A DNA stretch of 64,000 nucleotides from Dehalococcoidia bacterium UBA2158 (GTDB lineage: Bacteria; Chloroflexota; Dehalococcoidia; Lucifugimonadales; UBA3495): positions 15,762-79,761 of the forward strand of contig DCWQ01000006.1 of the NCBI GenBank assembly GCA_002328185.1. Direction: 5' to 3'. Positions 35,297-43,061 of the stretch are shown one piece after another; position 1 is the stretch's first letter; every line of letters begins with the position of its first letter. Below the pieces are notes generated by a model. The model was given only the letters and a program-made list of their open reading frames with translations, made no database searches and was not told the DNA's origin. The translations under genes and the position numbers were made by a program.

Positions 35297-35539
35297 CTAC
35301 CCGTCAATCACGTCCCCGCCAAGCGGGTCTACCCTCACACCCGTGGACCTGACCCATTCCAGCCCACGCTTTATCTCTGTCTCATCGCCTTCCAGCTCCA
35401 GTACCACCCAACCCACGTCTTCGCCGATGTCGGCCCGGCGGATGTTGGTTATGATCTGGAACTTCCGGCCCAACTCGTAAATCACCGGTTGCTTCACCAA
35501 GGTTTCCTCGAAAGTGAATTTTACTCTCTGCTTACCCAT
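35297..35539 (-). CDS. NIL-domain protein
   Basis: An 80-residue stand-alone NIL domain (ferredoxin-like fold, first seen at the C-terminus of the methionine transporter ATPase MetN). Pattern: VKFTFEETLVKQPVIYELGR, ITNIRRADIGEDVGWVVLEL with the N-I-x-x-A-x-I core, and GDETEIKRGLEWVRSTGVRV. Free NIL domains occur with sulfur-assimilation genes and may bind a sulfur amino acid or take part in sulfur transfer. Start at ATG 35539 with GGAGG nine bases upstream. Lies between the threonine synthase-like and CysO-like genes. Confidence 0.85.
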   Translation of the reverse strand: MGKQRVKFTFEETLVKQPVIYELGRKFQIITNIRRADIGEDVGWVVLELEGDETEIKRGLEWVRSTGVRVDPLGGDVIDG

Positions 35540-35581
35540 GCCCAATCACCTCCCGGGTTCCTACCTCGATTTTTAGCTCGG

Positions 35582-36859
35582 CTATTTCGCCCCTTCGAAC
35601 ACGCTTTCAAACGAACCAATGGTTGGTTTGATGGAGAGCGGGTTCACCACTTGCTCCACCGCCTCCTGGGTCTTGAGTCCGTTGCCAGTGATGTAAACGA
35701 CGGTCAATTCATCGGGCTTTATGGCGCCTGACTTGGCCAGGTTCTTTAGACCTGAGACCGTCACGCCGCCGGCTGTCTCGGTGAAGATGCCTTCAGTCTC
35801 GGCCAACAGCTTGATGCCTTCCACTATATCCGATTCCGGCACCGCGTAGGCGGAGCCGCCGGACCTTTCGATCACTTTGATGGCGTAGATGCCGTCGGCC
35901 GGGTTGCCGATGGCCAGGGACTTAGCGATGCTGTCGGGCCGCACCGGGATGACCTGAGTCTGGTTACTGTTCCAGGCCGTGGCGATAGGCGAGCATCCCT
36001 CAGCCTGTTGCATGTGCATCCTTGTGGTTACGGCCGGGTGATGAACGGTGTTCTGGTCCACGCCGAAGGAACTGGAGGAAACGCCGTCCAACAGGCCCAA
36101 ACAGGCCAGCTCGTTGAATCCCTTCCAAATCTTGGTGAACATGGCGCCGGAGGCCGAAGGAACGACCACGTGGTCCGGAAGCCGCCAGCCCAGTTGCTCC
36201 GCCACTTCATAACCCAGGGTCTTGCTGCCCTCGGCGTAGTAAGGGCGCATGTTGATGTTTACGAAGGCCCAGGGGTAATCGTCGGCCAACTCGCTGCAGA
36301 GACGGTTAACCTGGTCGTAGGTGCCGTCCACGGCTACCAGCACAGGGTTGTAGATGGCAGCGCCGATAATCTTGCCCTTTTCCAAGTCGGAGGGGATGAA
36401 AACGACGGCGCGGACACCGGCCCGGGCACAGTGGGCCGCTACGCTACAGGCCAGATTTCCAGTCGAGGCGCAGGCGATGGTCTCGTAGCCGAATTCCAGG
36501 GCCTTGGTTGCCGCCACGGAAACCACCCGGTCTTTGAAAGAGAACGACGGGTTAACACTGTCGTTCTTGATGTACAGATTGCTGAGACCCAGCGTCTTAC
36601 CCAGGCCTCTAGCTTTGATCAGAGGCGTGAAGCCTGCTTGGATGTCGACGGGGTCGTCACCCTGGGCAGGGAGCAGGTCCTTGTAACGCCAGATGCTAAG
36701 CGGCCCCGAAGCGATACTGTCCTGACTGACCACCTCGGAGATGGTGGCGTAGTCGTATACCACTTCCAGAGGGCCGAAGCAGAAATCGCATACGTTCAGC
36801 GGATCGGCAGGGTATTCTCTACCGCATTCGCGGCATTTAAGTCCATTTATGAAAGCCAC
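35582..36859 (-). CDS. thrC: threonine synthase-like PLP enzyme with N-terminal zinc ribbon
   Basis: A fold-type II PLP enzyme of 425 residues annotated by family as threonine synthase (O-phosphohomoserine to threonine). A zinc ribbon uses C9/C12 and C24/C27, the PLP lysine is in NPSFSFKDRVV, and the phosphate loop appears as ACASTGNLACSVAAH with a later VPSASGAMF. GTG start with AGGAGG upstream. Placement in an operon with NIL and CysO-like sulfur-carrier genes raises the possibility that it uses a sulfur nucleophile to make homocysteine or cysteine rather than, or as well as, threonine. Sequence alone cannot decide. Confidence 0.88.
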   Translation of the reverse strand: MAFINGLKCRECGREYPADPLNVCDFCFGPLEVVYDYATISEVVSQDSIASGPLSIWRYKDLLPAQGDDPVDIQAGFTPLIKARGLGKTLGLSNLYIKNDSVNPSFSFKDRVVSVAATKALEFGYETIACASTGNLACSVAAHCARAGVRAVVFIPSDLEKGKIIGAAIYNPVLVAVDGTYDQVNRLCSELADDYPWAFVNINMRPYYAEGSKTLGYEVAEQLGWRLPDHVVVPSASGAMFTKIWKGFNELACLGLLDGVSSSSFGVDQNTVHHPAVTTRMHMQQAEGCSPIATAWNSNQTQVIPVRPDSIAKSLAIGNPADGIYAIKVIERSGGSAYAVPESDIVEGIKLLAETEGIFTETAGGVTVSGLKNLAKSGAIKPDELTVVYITGNGLKTQEAVEQVVNPLSIKPTIGSFESVFEGAK

Positions 36860-36941
36860 CTAGGTCGGTCCCTCCTGGCCTCAAAAAGGCTGGCGCAAAA
36901 GCCCAAATAAGCCTGGAATATATCTCTCCAGGCTGCCAGTG

Positions 36942-36970
36942 ATAGTAACAAAGCACCTATGTGATGTCAA
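36942..36970 (-). promoter_or_regulatory. promoter of the thrC-NIL-cysO operon
   Basis: TTGACA (36970-36965), 17-nt spacer, TACTAT (36947-36942) on the minus strand. The leader of about 75 nt contains two short hairpins (AGCCTGG/CCAGGCT and GCCT/AGGC). Confidence 0.85.
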
Positions 36971-37080
36971 CTTGGCTCACGCCTGGGAGAGGGCTTCCGT
37001 GAGCCTGAGAGCTCCTTCGTTCAAAATCCGGTCCGCGATGATATAATCCGCGGAGAATTTGCCCCCGGAGGGCGACCAGC

Positions 37081-38391
37081 ATAAATAATATCTGGGGAAT
37101 ACCTCTGCTCCGCCCACATCACATAAGCCTCCTTCAGCAGTTCTCCATACCACTCATCATTGGCGTGATTGCCGGGTTGGTCTTTGCCAACATCGACATC
37201 CATGCCTATGAAGGCATGGTGGATTTCCACATCTTCGGCGACAGCACCAAGATCTTCGGGAAGGCGGTTACGGTCCACTTCCTGGTCAATGAGATCTTCA
37301 TGGTGTTCTTCTTTGGTATTGCCACCAAGGAGATCACCGAGTCGGTCCTGCCCGGCGGAGCGCTGAACCCTGTACGCAAGGCCATCAACCCGTTGATGGG
37401 GACATTGGGCGGGGTTTTCGGTCCGGCGGGACTGTTCTTTCTGCTGGCCTGGATCTTCTACGGCGGGGGCGACGACCTCAGCATCGTGGCCAACGGCTGG
37501 GGAATCCCCACCGCCACCGACATCGCCTTGGCCTGGCTGGTGGCCCGCATCGTCTTTGGGCACTCACATCCGGCGGTCAACTTCCTGTTGCTGCTGGCGG
37601 TGGCCGACGATGCCATCGGGTTGGGGATCATCGCCGTGTTCTACCCAGACCCGGAGCACCCTGTGGCCCCGTCTTGGTTGTTGCTGGTGGTTGCCGGGAT
37701 GGCAGTTGCCTATGTCATGCGGCGTTTCCAGGTGATGCACTGGCCGGTCTACATACTCATCGCTGGCGGTCTCAGTTGGGTCGGACTGGTCAAGTCGTCC
37801 ATCGAACCGGCACTGGCGCTGGTGGTCATCGTGCCTTTCCTGCCCGGACCTCGTACTACCCACGGGCTTTTCGAAGAAGACGAACACGAACTTGAGCACA
37901 CCCATCCCGGAGGCTCGGAGGCTGTTCCGGCACAGGTTGTAGCCGCGAAAACGCCTGAAGAGGCAATGGAGCTGCACCACCAACACGCGCCCTTGGACGC
38001 TTTTGAACATCACCTGAAGCTGCCTGTGGATTTTGGGCTGTTCTTCTTTGCCTTCATGAACGCCGGAGTGGCCTTCGCCAGTATCACCCAAGTTACTTTC
38101 ATCGTGCTGACCTCGCTGATCGTCGGAAAGATGGTGGGAATCACATTGTTTTCCTGGGTCGGAGTCTGGCTTGGCTTCCCGTTGCCAGAGGGCATGGGCG
38201 TCAAACACCTTTTTGTGGCTGCCATCGTCGCTGGATTGGGACTTACGGTCGCCTTGTTCGTGGCCGGCAAAGCCTATGAGGACCCGGCCTTCCAAGACCC
38301 GGCCAAGATGGGAGCGGTGCTGAGCGCCGGCGCCGCCGTGATCGCTTTTATTGTTGGGCGGATGCTGAAGGTCAAAGACGGCAAGGACTAG
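37081..38391 (+). CDS. nhaA: NhaA-family Na+/H+ antiporter
   Basis: A multi-pass antiporter with the NhaA signatures IPTATDIALAW, the ion-binding Asp pair in LLAVADDAIGLGI, and late Lys-containing MVGITLFSWVGVWLGF. A hydrophilic, His-rich loop of about 60 residues (EEDEHELEHTHPGGSE...HHQHAP) is inserted mid-protein, unusual for NhaA and possibly metal-binding. No ATG fits: the first ATG/GTG (37165) would delete most of helix 1. GGAGG (37067-37071) is correctly spaced for ATA at 37081, giving 436 residues starting (M)NNIWGIPLLRPHHISLLQQF; CTG 37105 is the alternative. A TATAAT lies at 37042-37047. Confidence 0.85.
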   Translation: MNNIWGIPLLRPHHISLLQQFSIPLIIGVIAGLVFANIDIHAYEGMVDFHIFGDSTKIFGKAVTVHFLVNEIFMVFFFGIATKEITESVLPGGALNPVRKAINPLMGTLGGVFGPAGLFFLLAWIFYGGGDDLSIVANGWGIPTATDIALAWLVARIVFGHSHPAVNFLLLLAVADDAIGLGIIAVFYPDPEHPVAPSWLLLVVAGMAVAYVMRRFQVMHWPVYILIAGGLSWVGLVKSSIEPALALVVIVPFLPGPRTTHGLFEEDEHELEHTHPGGSEAVPAQVVAAKTPEEAMELHHQHAPLDAFEHHLKLPVDFGLFFFAFMNAGVAFASITQVTFIVLTSLIVGKMVGITLFSWVGVWLGFPLPEGMGVKHLFVAAIVAGLGLTVALFVAGKAYEDPAFQDPAKMGAVLSAGAAVIAFIVGRMLKVKDGKD

Positions 38392-38446
38392 TGCTATACT
38401 CGTGCCTACGGCACCCGTCTTTACCCTGAATTAGGAGCCCCAAGCG

Positions 38447-38734
38447 ATGATTGGCGTACTTACCCACCACTGGGCGAAAGCAGACAAGATCGAAGCGGCC
38501 AAAAAAATGTTGGACGGCAATGGACTGGCCCAGAGCAAGGCCCCCGGTTACGGCACCCGTTTGACCTTTATCTCTCAGGAAGATCCCACCAAGATATCAA
38601 CCCTGGTCACGTGGGACTCGAACGAGATTTACGACGCCTGGCGTGCCAGCCCCGAGCGGGCCGCGGCCATGGCAGATGCTGGTGAGATGTGGTCCAAGCC
38701 TGCCGAGAACGAACGCTTCGAGATGGCCGACTAG
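38447..38734 (+). CDS. antibiotic biosynthesis monooxygenase (ABM)-type small protein
   Basis: A 95-residue protein with the layout of a dimeric alpha+beta barrel: strand MIGVLTHHWAKADKIEAAKK, a Gly-rich turn, strands LTFISQEDPTKISTLVTWDS, then helix DAWRASPERAAAM. ABM-like barrels oxidise or bind small aromatic compounds, or only stabilise partners; no catalytic residue set is evident. TTAGGAG precedes the ATG. It lies 60 nt before the FAD oxidase gene and may be co-transcribed. Confidence 0.65.
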   Translation: MIGVLTHHWAKADKIEAAKKMLDGNGLAQSKAPGYGTRLTFISQEDPTKISTLVTWDSNEIYDAWRASPERAAAMADAGEMWSKPAENERFEMAD

Positions 38735-38794
38735 CTCAAATCTAGGCCGCCCGTCCTTTGAATATGGTTGCCGCGGAACAAGCAGGAGACAGTC

Positions 38795-40405
38795 ATGGCC
38801 AAGAGAAGTTTCTGGGCATGGGGCCACGAATCGGATGAGCCCACCGTCGAGCAGATGAAGACTGCCGCCGTGGATATAGCCGAGCGCTACAACGTAGATC
38901 TAACCCCGGTTGGCCCACCGAACCCAGCGGACCTTTCCCTGCGTAAACCCCGCATCTCACCGCCGTCGTCATTGGCCGACATCTGCGCCAGCGACGACCA
39001 CGACCGGGCGGTGCACACCTACGGGCGCAGCTTCCGGGACCGCATCCGTGCGTTCAACCTGGACTTCCCCAACCCGCCCGATGTGGTGGCCCGCCCCCGT
39101 AACGAACAGGAAGTGGAAGCCTTGCTGGAGTGGTGCTCGTCATCCGGTTACGCTGCCATCCCATTCGGCGGAGGAAGCTCCACCGTGGCCGGGTTCGAAC
39201 CGCCTGAAGGCTACGACGGCGTCGTCACCATCGACTTGGAGGGCCTGGACCAGGTGCTGGAAATAGACGATGTTTCCCGCTCGGCCCGCATCCAGGGAGG
39301 CATATACGGCCCAGCGCTGGAAGACCAATTGCGCCCCCACGGCTTCACTCTGCGCCACTATCCCCAAAGCTTTGAGTTTTCGACCCTGGGCGGTTGGATC
39401 GTGACCCGCTCCGGCGGTCATTACGCCACCAACCAAACCCACATAGACGACATGGTTGAATCGGTGCGCATGATTACCCCGACTGGTCTATGGGAGTCCC
39501 GGCGTCTGCCTGGCTCCGGCGCTGGCCCCAGCCCGGATCGGATAGCCATCGGCAGCGAGGGAACCTTGGGCATCATCACCGAGGCTTGGATGCGCATCCA
39601 AGCCCGCCCCGTATTCCGGGCGTCAGCCGGGGTTACGTTTCCGACGTTTGCCGCCGGTGCTGAGGCCGCACGCCGCATCGTGCAGACCAAACTCTGGCCC
39701 GCCAATTGCCGCCTGCTGGACCCCGTGGAGGCTGCCGCTGCCGCTGGCATGGACGGCTCAAGCGCCCTGTTATTGCTGGGGTTCGAATCGGCTGAAGTAC
39801 CCCAGGGCGAACTCATCCGCCACGCCGTCGATATCGCCCGGGAAACCGGTGGCACGATTGACGATGCGAATATCCGCGTTTCAGACGGGTCGGGTGGCAA
39901 TTCAGATGGCGACACCGGCCGGCAGGGCTCGGTGGGGGCGTGGCGCAACTCTTTTTTGAACGCGCCCTATATGAAGAACCACCAGGCTGGGTTGGGGTTC
40001 GTCACCGAGACCATGGAGACCGCCGTTACCTGGGACAGGTGGCCCAACCTGGACCAGACAGTCCGGGCCGCGCTTCAGGACGCCTTGAATCGTGTTTGCG
40101 GCGGTGGTACGGTCTCATGCCGGTTCACCCACGTTTACACCGACGGACCGGCCCCCTACTTCACCTTTGAGGGCATGGGTCGCTTGGGCGCTGAGCTGGA
40201 GATGTACGACGAGATCAAAAAGAGAGCTTCCGATGCCATCATGGCCGCCGGGGGCACCATCACCCACCACCATGCCGTGGGACGGCTGCACCGGCCCTGG
40301 TACGATCAGCAACGCCCTGAGTTGTTCGCCCAAGCGTTGAAGGCCGTCAAACGAACGCTAGACCCAAATGGTGTATTGAACCCGGGACTTCTGATCGACG
40401 CCTAA
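38795..40405 (+). CDS. FAD-binding oxidase (alkyldihydroxyacetone-phosphate synthase/PCMH-type)
   Basis: A 536-residue flavoprotein of the PCMH/VAO superfamily closest in pattern to alkylglycerone-phosphate synthase. The N-terminal RSFWAWGHESDEP matches the RSWWGWG start of that group. The FAD loop is AIPFGGGSSTVAGFEPP, followed by LEGLDQVLEIDDVSRSARIQ, GGWIVTRSGGHYATNQ, GSEGTLGIITEAWMRI, and the C-terminal KRTLDPNGVLNPGLL. The late THHHAVGR keeps the His-rich segment near the flavin. ATG 38795 is preceded by CAGGAGACAGTC. A role in ether-lipid synthesis is possible, but glycolate/lactate-type oxidases share the fold. Confidence 0.82.
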   Translation: MAKRSFWAWGHESDEPTVEQMKTAAVDIAERYNVDLTPVGPPNPADLSLRKPRISPPSSLADICASDDHDRAVHTYGRSFRDRIRAFNLDFPNPPDVVARPRNEQEVEALLEWCSSSGYAAIPFGGGSSTVAGFEPPEGYDGVVTIDLEGLDQVLEIDDVSRSARIQGGIYGPALEDQLRPHGFTLRHYPQSFEFSTLGGWIVTRSGGHYATNQTHIDDMVESVRMITPTGLWESRRLPGSGAGPSPDRIAIGSEGTLGIITEAWMRIQARPVFRASAGVTFPTFAAGAEAARRIVQTKLWPANCRLLDPVEAAAAAGMDGSSALLLLGFESAEVPQGELIRHAVDIARETGGTIDDANIRVSDGSGGNSDGDTGRQGSVGAWRNSFLNAPYMKNHQAGLGFVTETMETAVTWDRWPNLDQTVRAALQDALNRVCGGGTVSCRFTHVYTDGPAPYFTFEGMGRLGAELEMYDEIKKRASDAIMAAGGTITHHHAVGRLHRPWYDQQRPELFAQALKAVKRTLDPNGVLNPGLLIDA

Positions 40406-40537
40406 ATAGAGACGCATTTCGTAAACTTCCGCGTCTTTATCTAACAATACGTAACACCCGGCCCGTAAACCTCTGCGCACCCCGTTGAACCGCTTAGCTT
40501 CGCGGGTTACAATGTGGAACCTACGACGGGGGAGAGC

Positions 40538-41899
40538 ATGTTTAGGTTTGGACGCACTCCGGCTGGTCTGGCGATCGGGAAGCGGGATGTTCATTATTCC
40601 TGGGTGATTGTCTCAGTCGCCTCGATTATGTGGATGACCAGTTCCGGCATGCGGTTTGCCGCCAGCATATTGGTGGACGAGTTTGAGAAAGAGCCGTTCG
40701 GCTGGAGCATCGGCGCGATAGCCGCTGGGTTCACCATTCAGTGGGTCGTGTCTGGGACTTTGGGTCCCATATGCGGCTGGCTGGGTGACCGGTGGGGCGT
40801 TCGCCGGGTCATGTGGTCGGGCGGCGTGCTGTTTATCATCGGTATGGTCTTGACGGCCTCCATGACTGAACTGTGGCAGTTCTACCTCTACTTTGGAGTC
40901 ATCCTAGCGGCGGGTATGGCCGCCTTCCAAGTCACCCTGGTTTCCGGCGTAACCCTGTGGTTCCGGAAGCAGTTGGGCCTGGCCATGGGGGTTTTGCAGG
41001 GGCTACAAGGCATCGGAACCGCCTGCGCCATCGTTCTGGTTTTCGTCCTCTTCGACCAATTTGGCCTCCGCGCGACTTTCTTGATCCCGGGTATCGCCGG
41101 CGGGGCGATCCTGATGATCATGGTCAAATTCTTCTACAACGAGCCTGCTGACCTCGGCTTGCGGCAGTGGGGTGCGCCGGACGACGAACCGATCCGGAGC
41201 ATGCAGAACAACGAAGTGGCCAAGGTGCGCACCAATGCCTTCTTGAAGCAGGCACAGAAGACCAACGCCTTCTGGAACCTGGTGGGGATTCATTTCTGGG
41301 GCTGTGCCGGCCACAACGTCATTCTGATCCTGCTGGTTGCAATAATCACATTCAACGGCCACTCGAAGGGCTTGGCCGTCGCGGTCTTCATAACCCTCAT
41401 GGTTGTCAGCACAATCACCCGGTTTGCCGCGCCCGTCCTGGCCGACCGGTTTGGCAGTAAAGCCGTGATGGTGGTTCTTTTTTCGGCCCAAACATTCCCG
41501 TTATTGTTGATAATCGTTTCTCAAGACATCTCGACTTATTTCATATTTGCCGTGCTGTTCGGAATCGGTATGGGCGGCGAGATGACCGCTTTCCCCATCA
41601 TCAACCGGCAATACTACGGCGACGCGCCCACCGGCACAACCTACGGTTGGCAGATGGGCGGCGCAGGCATCGGAATGGCCATAGGGCCGATTTTGGGTGG
41701 GTTCCTGAAGGATTGGACTGATTCCTATACCCTGTCACTTTGGCTGTCCTTCGGCCTCAGCGCGACAGCCGTGCTTAGCATCTTCTTCCTGCCCTCCACC
41801 CATCAGCATCAACTGCCGGACTGGGAGGATGTTCTGCCGCCAGAGGCTAGATCTTCCAGCGGAGCTGGCACACCAGCAGTATCAGCCGGCGACGATTAA
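40538..41899 (+). CDS. MFS transporter (monocarboxylate/OFA-like)
   Basis: A 453-residue twelve-helix carrier. The first half contains RDVHYSWVIVSVASIMWMTS and GPICGWLGDRWGVRRVMWSG (the MFS loop 2-3 motif). The second has LADRFGSKAVMVVLFSAQT and the late PTGTTYGWQMGGAGIGMAIG. The layout resembles oxalate:formate and monocarboxylate carriers. Start ATG 40538 with GGGGGAGAGC upstream. It follows the oxidase, so it might import that enzyme's substrate; that is only positional inference. A 19-bp palindrome follows it. Confidence 0.86.
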   Translation: MFRFGRTPAGLAIGKRDVHYSWVIVSVASIMWMTSSGMRFAASILVDEFEKEPFGWSIGAIAAGFTIQWVVSGTLGPICGWLGDRWGVRRVMWSGGVLFIIGMVLTASMTELWQFYLYFGVILAAGMAAFQVTLVSGVTLWFRKQLGLAMGVLQGLQGIGTACAIVLVFVLFDQFGLRATFLIPGIAGGAILMIMVKFFYNEPADLGLRQWGAPDDEPIRSMQNNEVAKVRTNAFLKQAQKTNAFWNLVGIHFWGCAGHNVILILLVAIITFNGHSKGLAVAVFITLMVVSTITRFAAPVLADRFGSKAVMVVLFSAQTFPLLLIIVSQDISTYFIFAVLFGIGMGGEMTAFPIINRQYYGDAPTGTTYGWQMGGAGIGMAIGPILGGFLKDWTDSYTLSLWLSFGLSATAVLSIFFLPSTHQHQLPDWEDVLPPEARSSSGAGTPAVSAGDD

Positions 41900-41914
41900 A
41901 GACTTGCTCGTTGG

Positions 41915-41953
41915 CAAACGTAGGGGCACGGCATTGCCGTGCCCCTACGTTTG
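41915..41953. repeat. 19-bp perfect palindrome (GTAGGGGCACGGC type)
   Basis: CAAACGTAGGGGCACGGCA (41915-41933) is exactly repeated inverted at 41935-41953 around a single T. There is no T-tract after it, so it is a REP-like element rather than a standard terminator. Confidence 0.85.
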
Positions 41954-41972
41954 TCCGACAGGATGTTAAAGG

Positions 41973-42740
41973 ATGGCACAAGAGAAGTTGTGGGTAGATG
42001 ACGAGGTCAAAGCCGGGCCGACGATCTCAGCCACCGAGCTTGGAACCTACGCCAGGGCCCGTCTCTGCTCCCGGTGCGCCTGGATCAGGCTGCACATCAA
42101 GAACCTGCCCTACCAGAGCTTTCCCGGCATCTTCAGCAGCATCGACCGCTACAACAAACTGATCGTCCACAACCATTTCGACCGGGAAGGTCACGCCCCG
42201 CCGTGGCTGGCCGAGTTGGGCGAGTCTGGGGTGTATATCGACCCGCCCCATTGGTCCCAGTTCAAGACACTGGACGAGGAGACCGGGATCACGGTGCGGG
42301 GCGAGGCTGACGGTATCTTCAAGATGTTCGACGATTCCTATGTGATCGTCGATTACAAAACCTCCCGCTATGATCCCGAACGCCCCGGGATGTACAGCAA
42401 TTACGAGGTCCAACTCAACGCCTATGCTTTCATAGCGGAGCGGCTGGGGCTGTCGCCGGTGTCCAAGCTGGCCTTGGTCTACATGGAACCGGTCACCGAC
42501 AAAGAGACTGCCCAGGAACCAGATCTGGTGGACAGCAAAGGTTTCACCATGGGCTTCCACGCCAGAGTTGTTCCGGTGCAACTCAGGCAGGCCCAACTTC
42601 TGCCGCCCCTACTCCGCAAAGCCCGCAGCATCTGGGGCATGGACTCCCCGCCCAAAGGGGCTAAGGATTGTAAGGACTGCGCCGCGGTTGTTGGGTTGTT
42701 GGAGGGGTTGGGCGGGTCTGCGCTTGGTCAGAAGGGGTAG
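41973..42740 (+). CDS. PD-(D/E)XK nuclease (RecB/Cas4-like) with paired cysteines
   Basis: A 255-residue nuclease-fold protein. The catalytic core is GEADGIFKMFDDSYVIVDYK with the D...D-x-K arrangement (Asp near 112, D-Y-K near 126-128), followed by a Q-x-x-x-Y-like segment EVQLNAYAFIAERLG. Cysteines occur as C32-x-x-C35 near the N-terminus and C233-x-x-C236 near the C-terminus. A split set like this ligates a [4Fe-4S] cluster in AddB/Cas4-type nucleases. No CRISPR, cas or recBCD gene is nearby. It stands alone after the palindrome. Confidence 0.78.
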   Translation: MAQEKLWVDDEVKAGPTISATELGTYARARLCSRCAWIRLHIKNLPYQSFPGIFSSIDRYNKLIVHNHFDREGHAPPWLAELGESGVYIDPPHWSQFKTLDEETGITVRGEADGIFKMFDDSYVIVDYKTSRYDPERPGMYSNYEVQLNAYAFIAERLGLSPVSKLALVYMEPVTDKETAQEPDLVDSKGFTMGFHARVVPVQLRQAQLLPPLLRKARSIWGMDSPPKGAKDCKDCAAVVGLLEGLGGSALGQKG

Positions 42741-43061
42741 CGCAAAAAATGAAGGGCTCATCGCCCATCGTCCGGGTACTACGGCCCTCGCCCGTGACGT
42801 CGATTGGGAAGATTATATCTCCCGGTCCGAACGTCAGTTTTGTTCCATCCCCAAGCCCGATTTTGACTTATCCCGAAATTACAATCGCGTATTGCCGACG
42901 TGATTCCGGGTGAGATCGTGGAAACGGCCTGGGGGCGACTGCCGAAACTAACGTGCTCGTTGACGGGGTCTACTTGCCAGTCCTCTGGGTCGAGATGCTC
43001 AAAATGCTACTTTCCACTATCACCGAGAACAATCTTGACAATCATGTCGCCTCCGTAAAAG
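42741..43061. other. intergenic stretch, possible degraded coding DNA
   Basis: No convincing gene. Short open stretches on the plus strand (EDYISRSERQFCSIPKPDF near 42810; TNVLVDGVYLPVLWVEMLK near 42950) read like coding sequence, but each is broken within about 40 codons. I could not assign them. Confidence 0.3.

Noticed and set aside
41915..41953. Palindrome as a Rho-independent terminator of the MFS gene
   Set aside because: There is no T-tract follows on either strand; its form fits a dispersed repeat.
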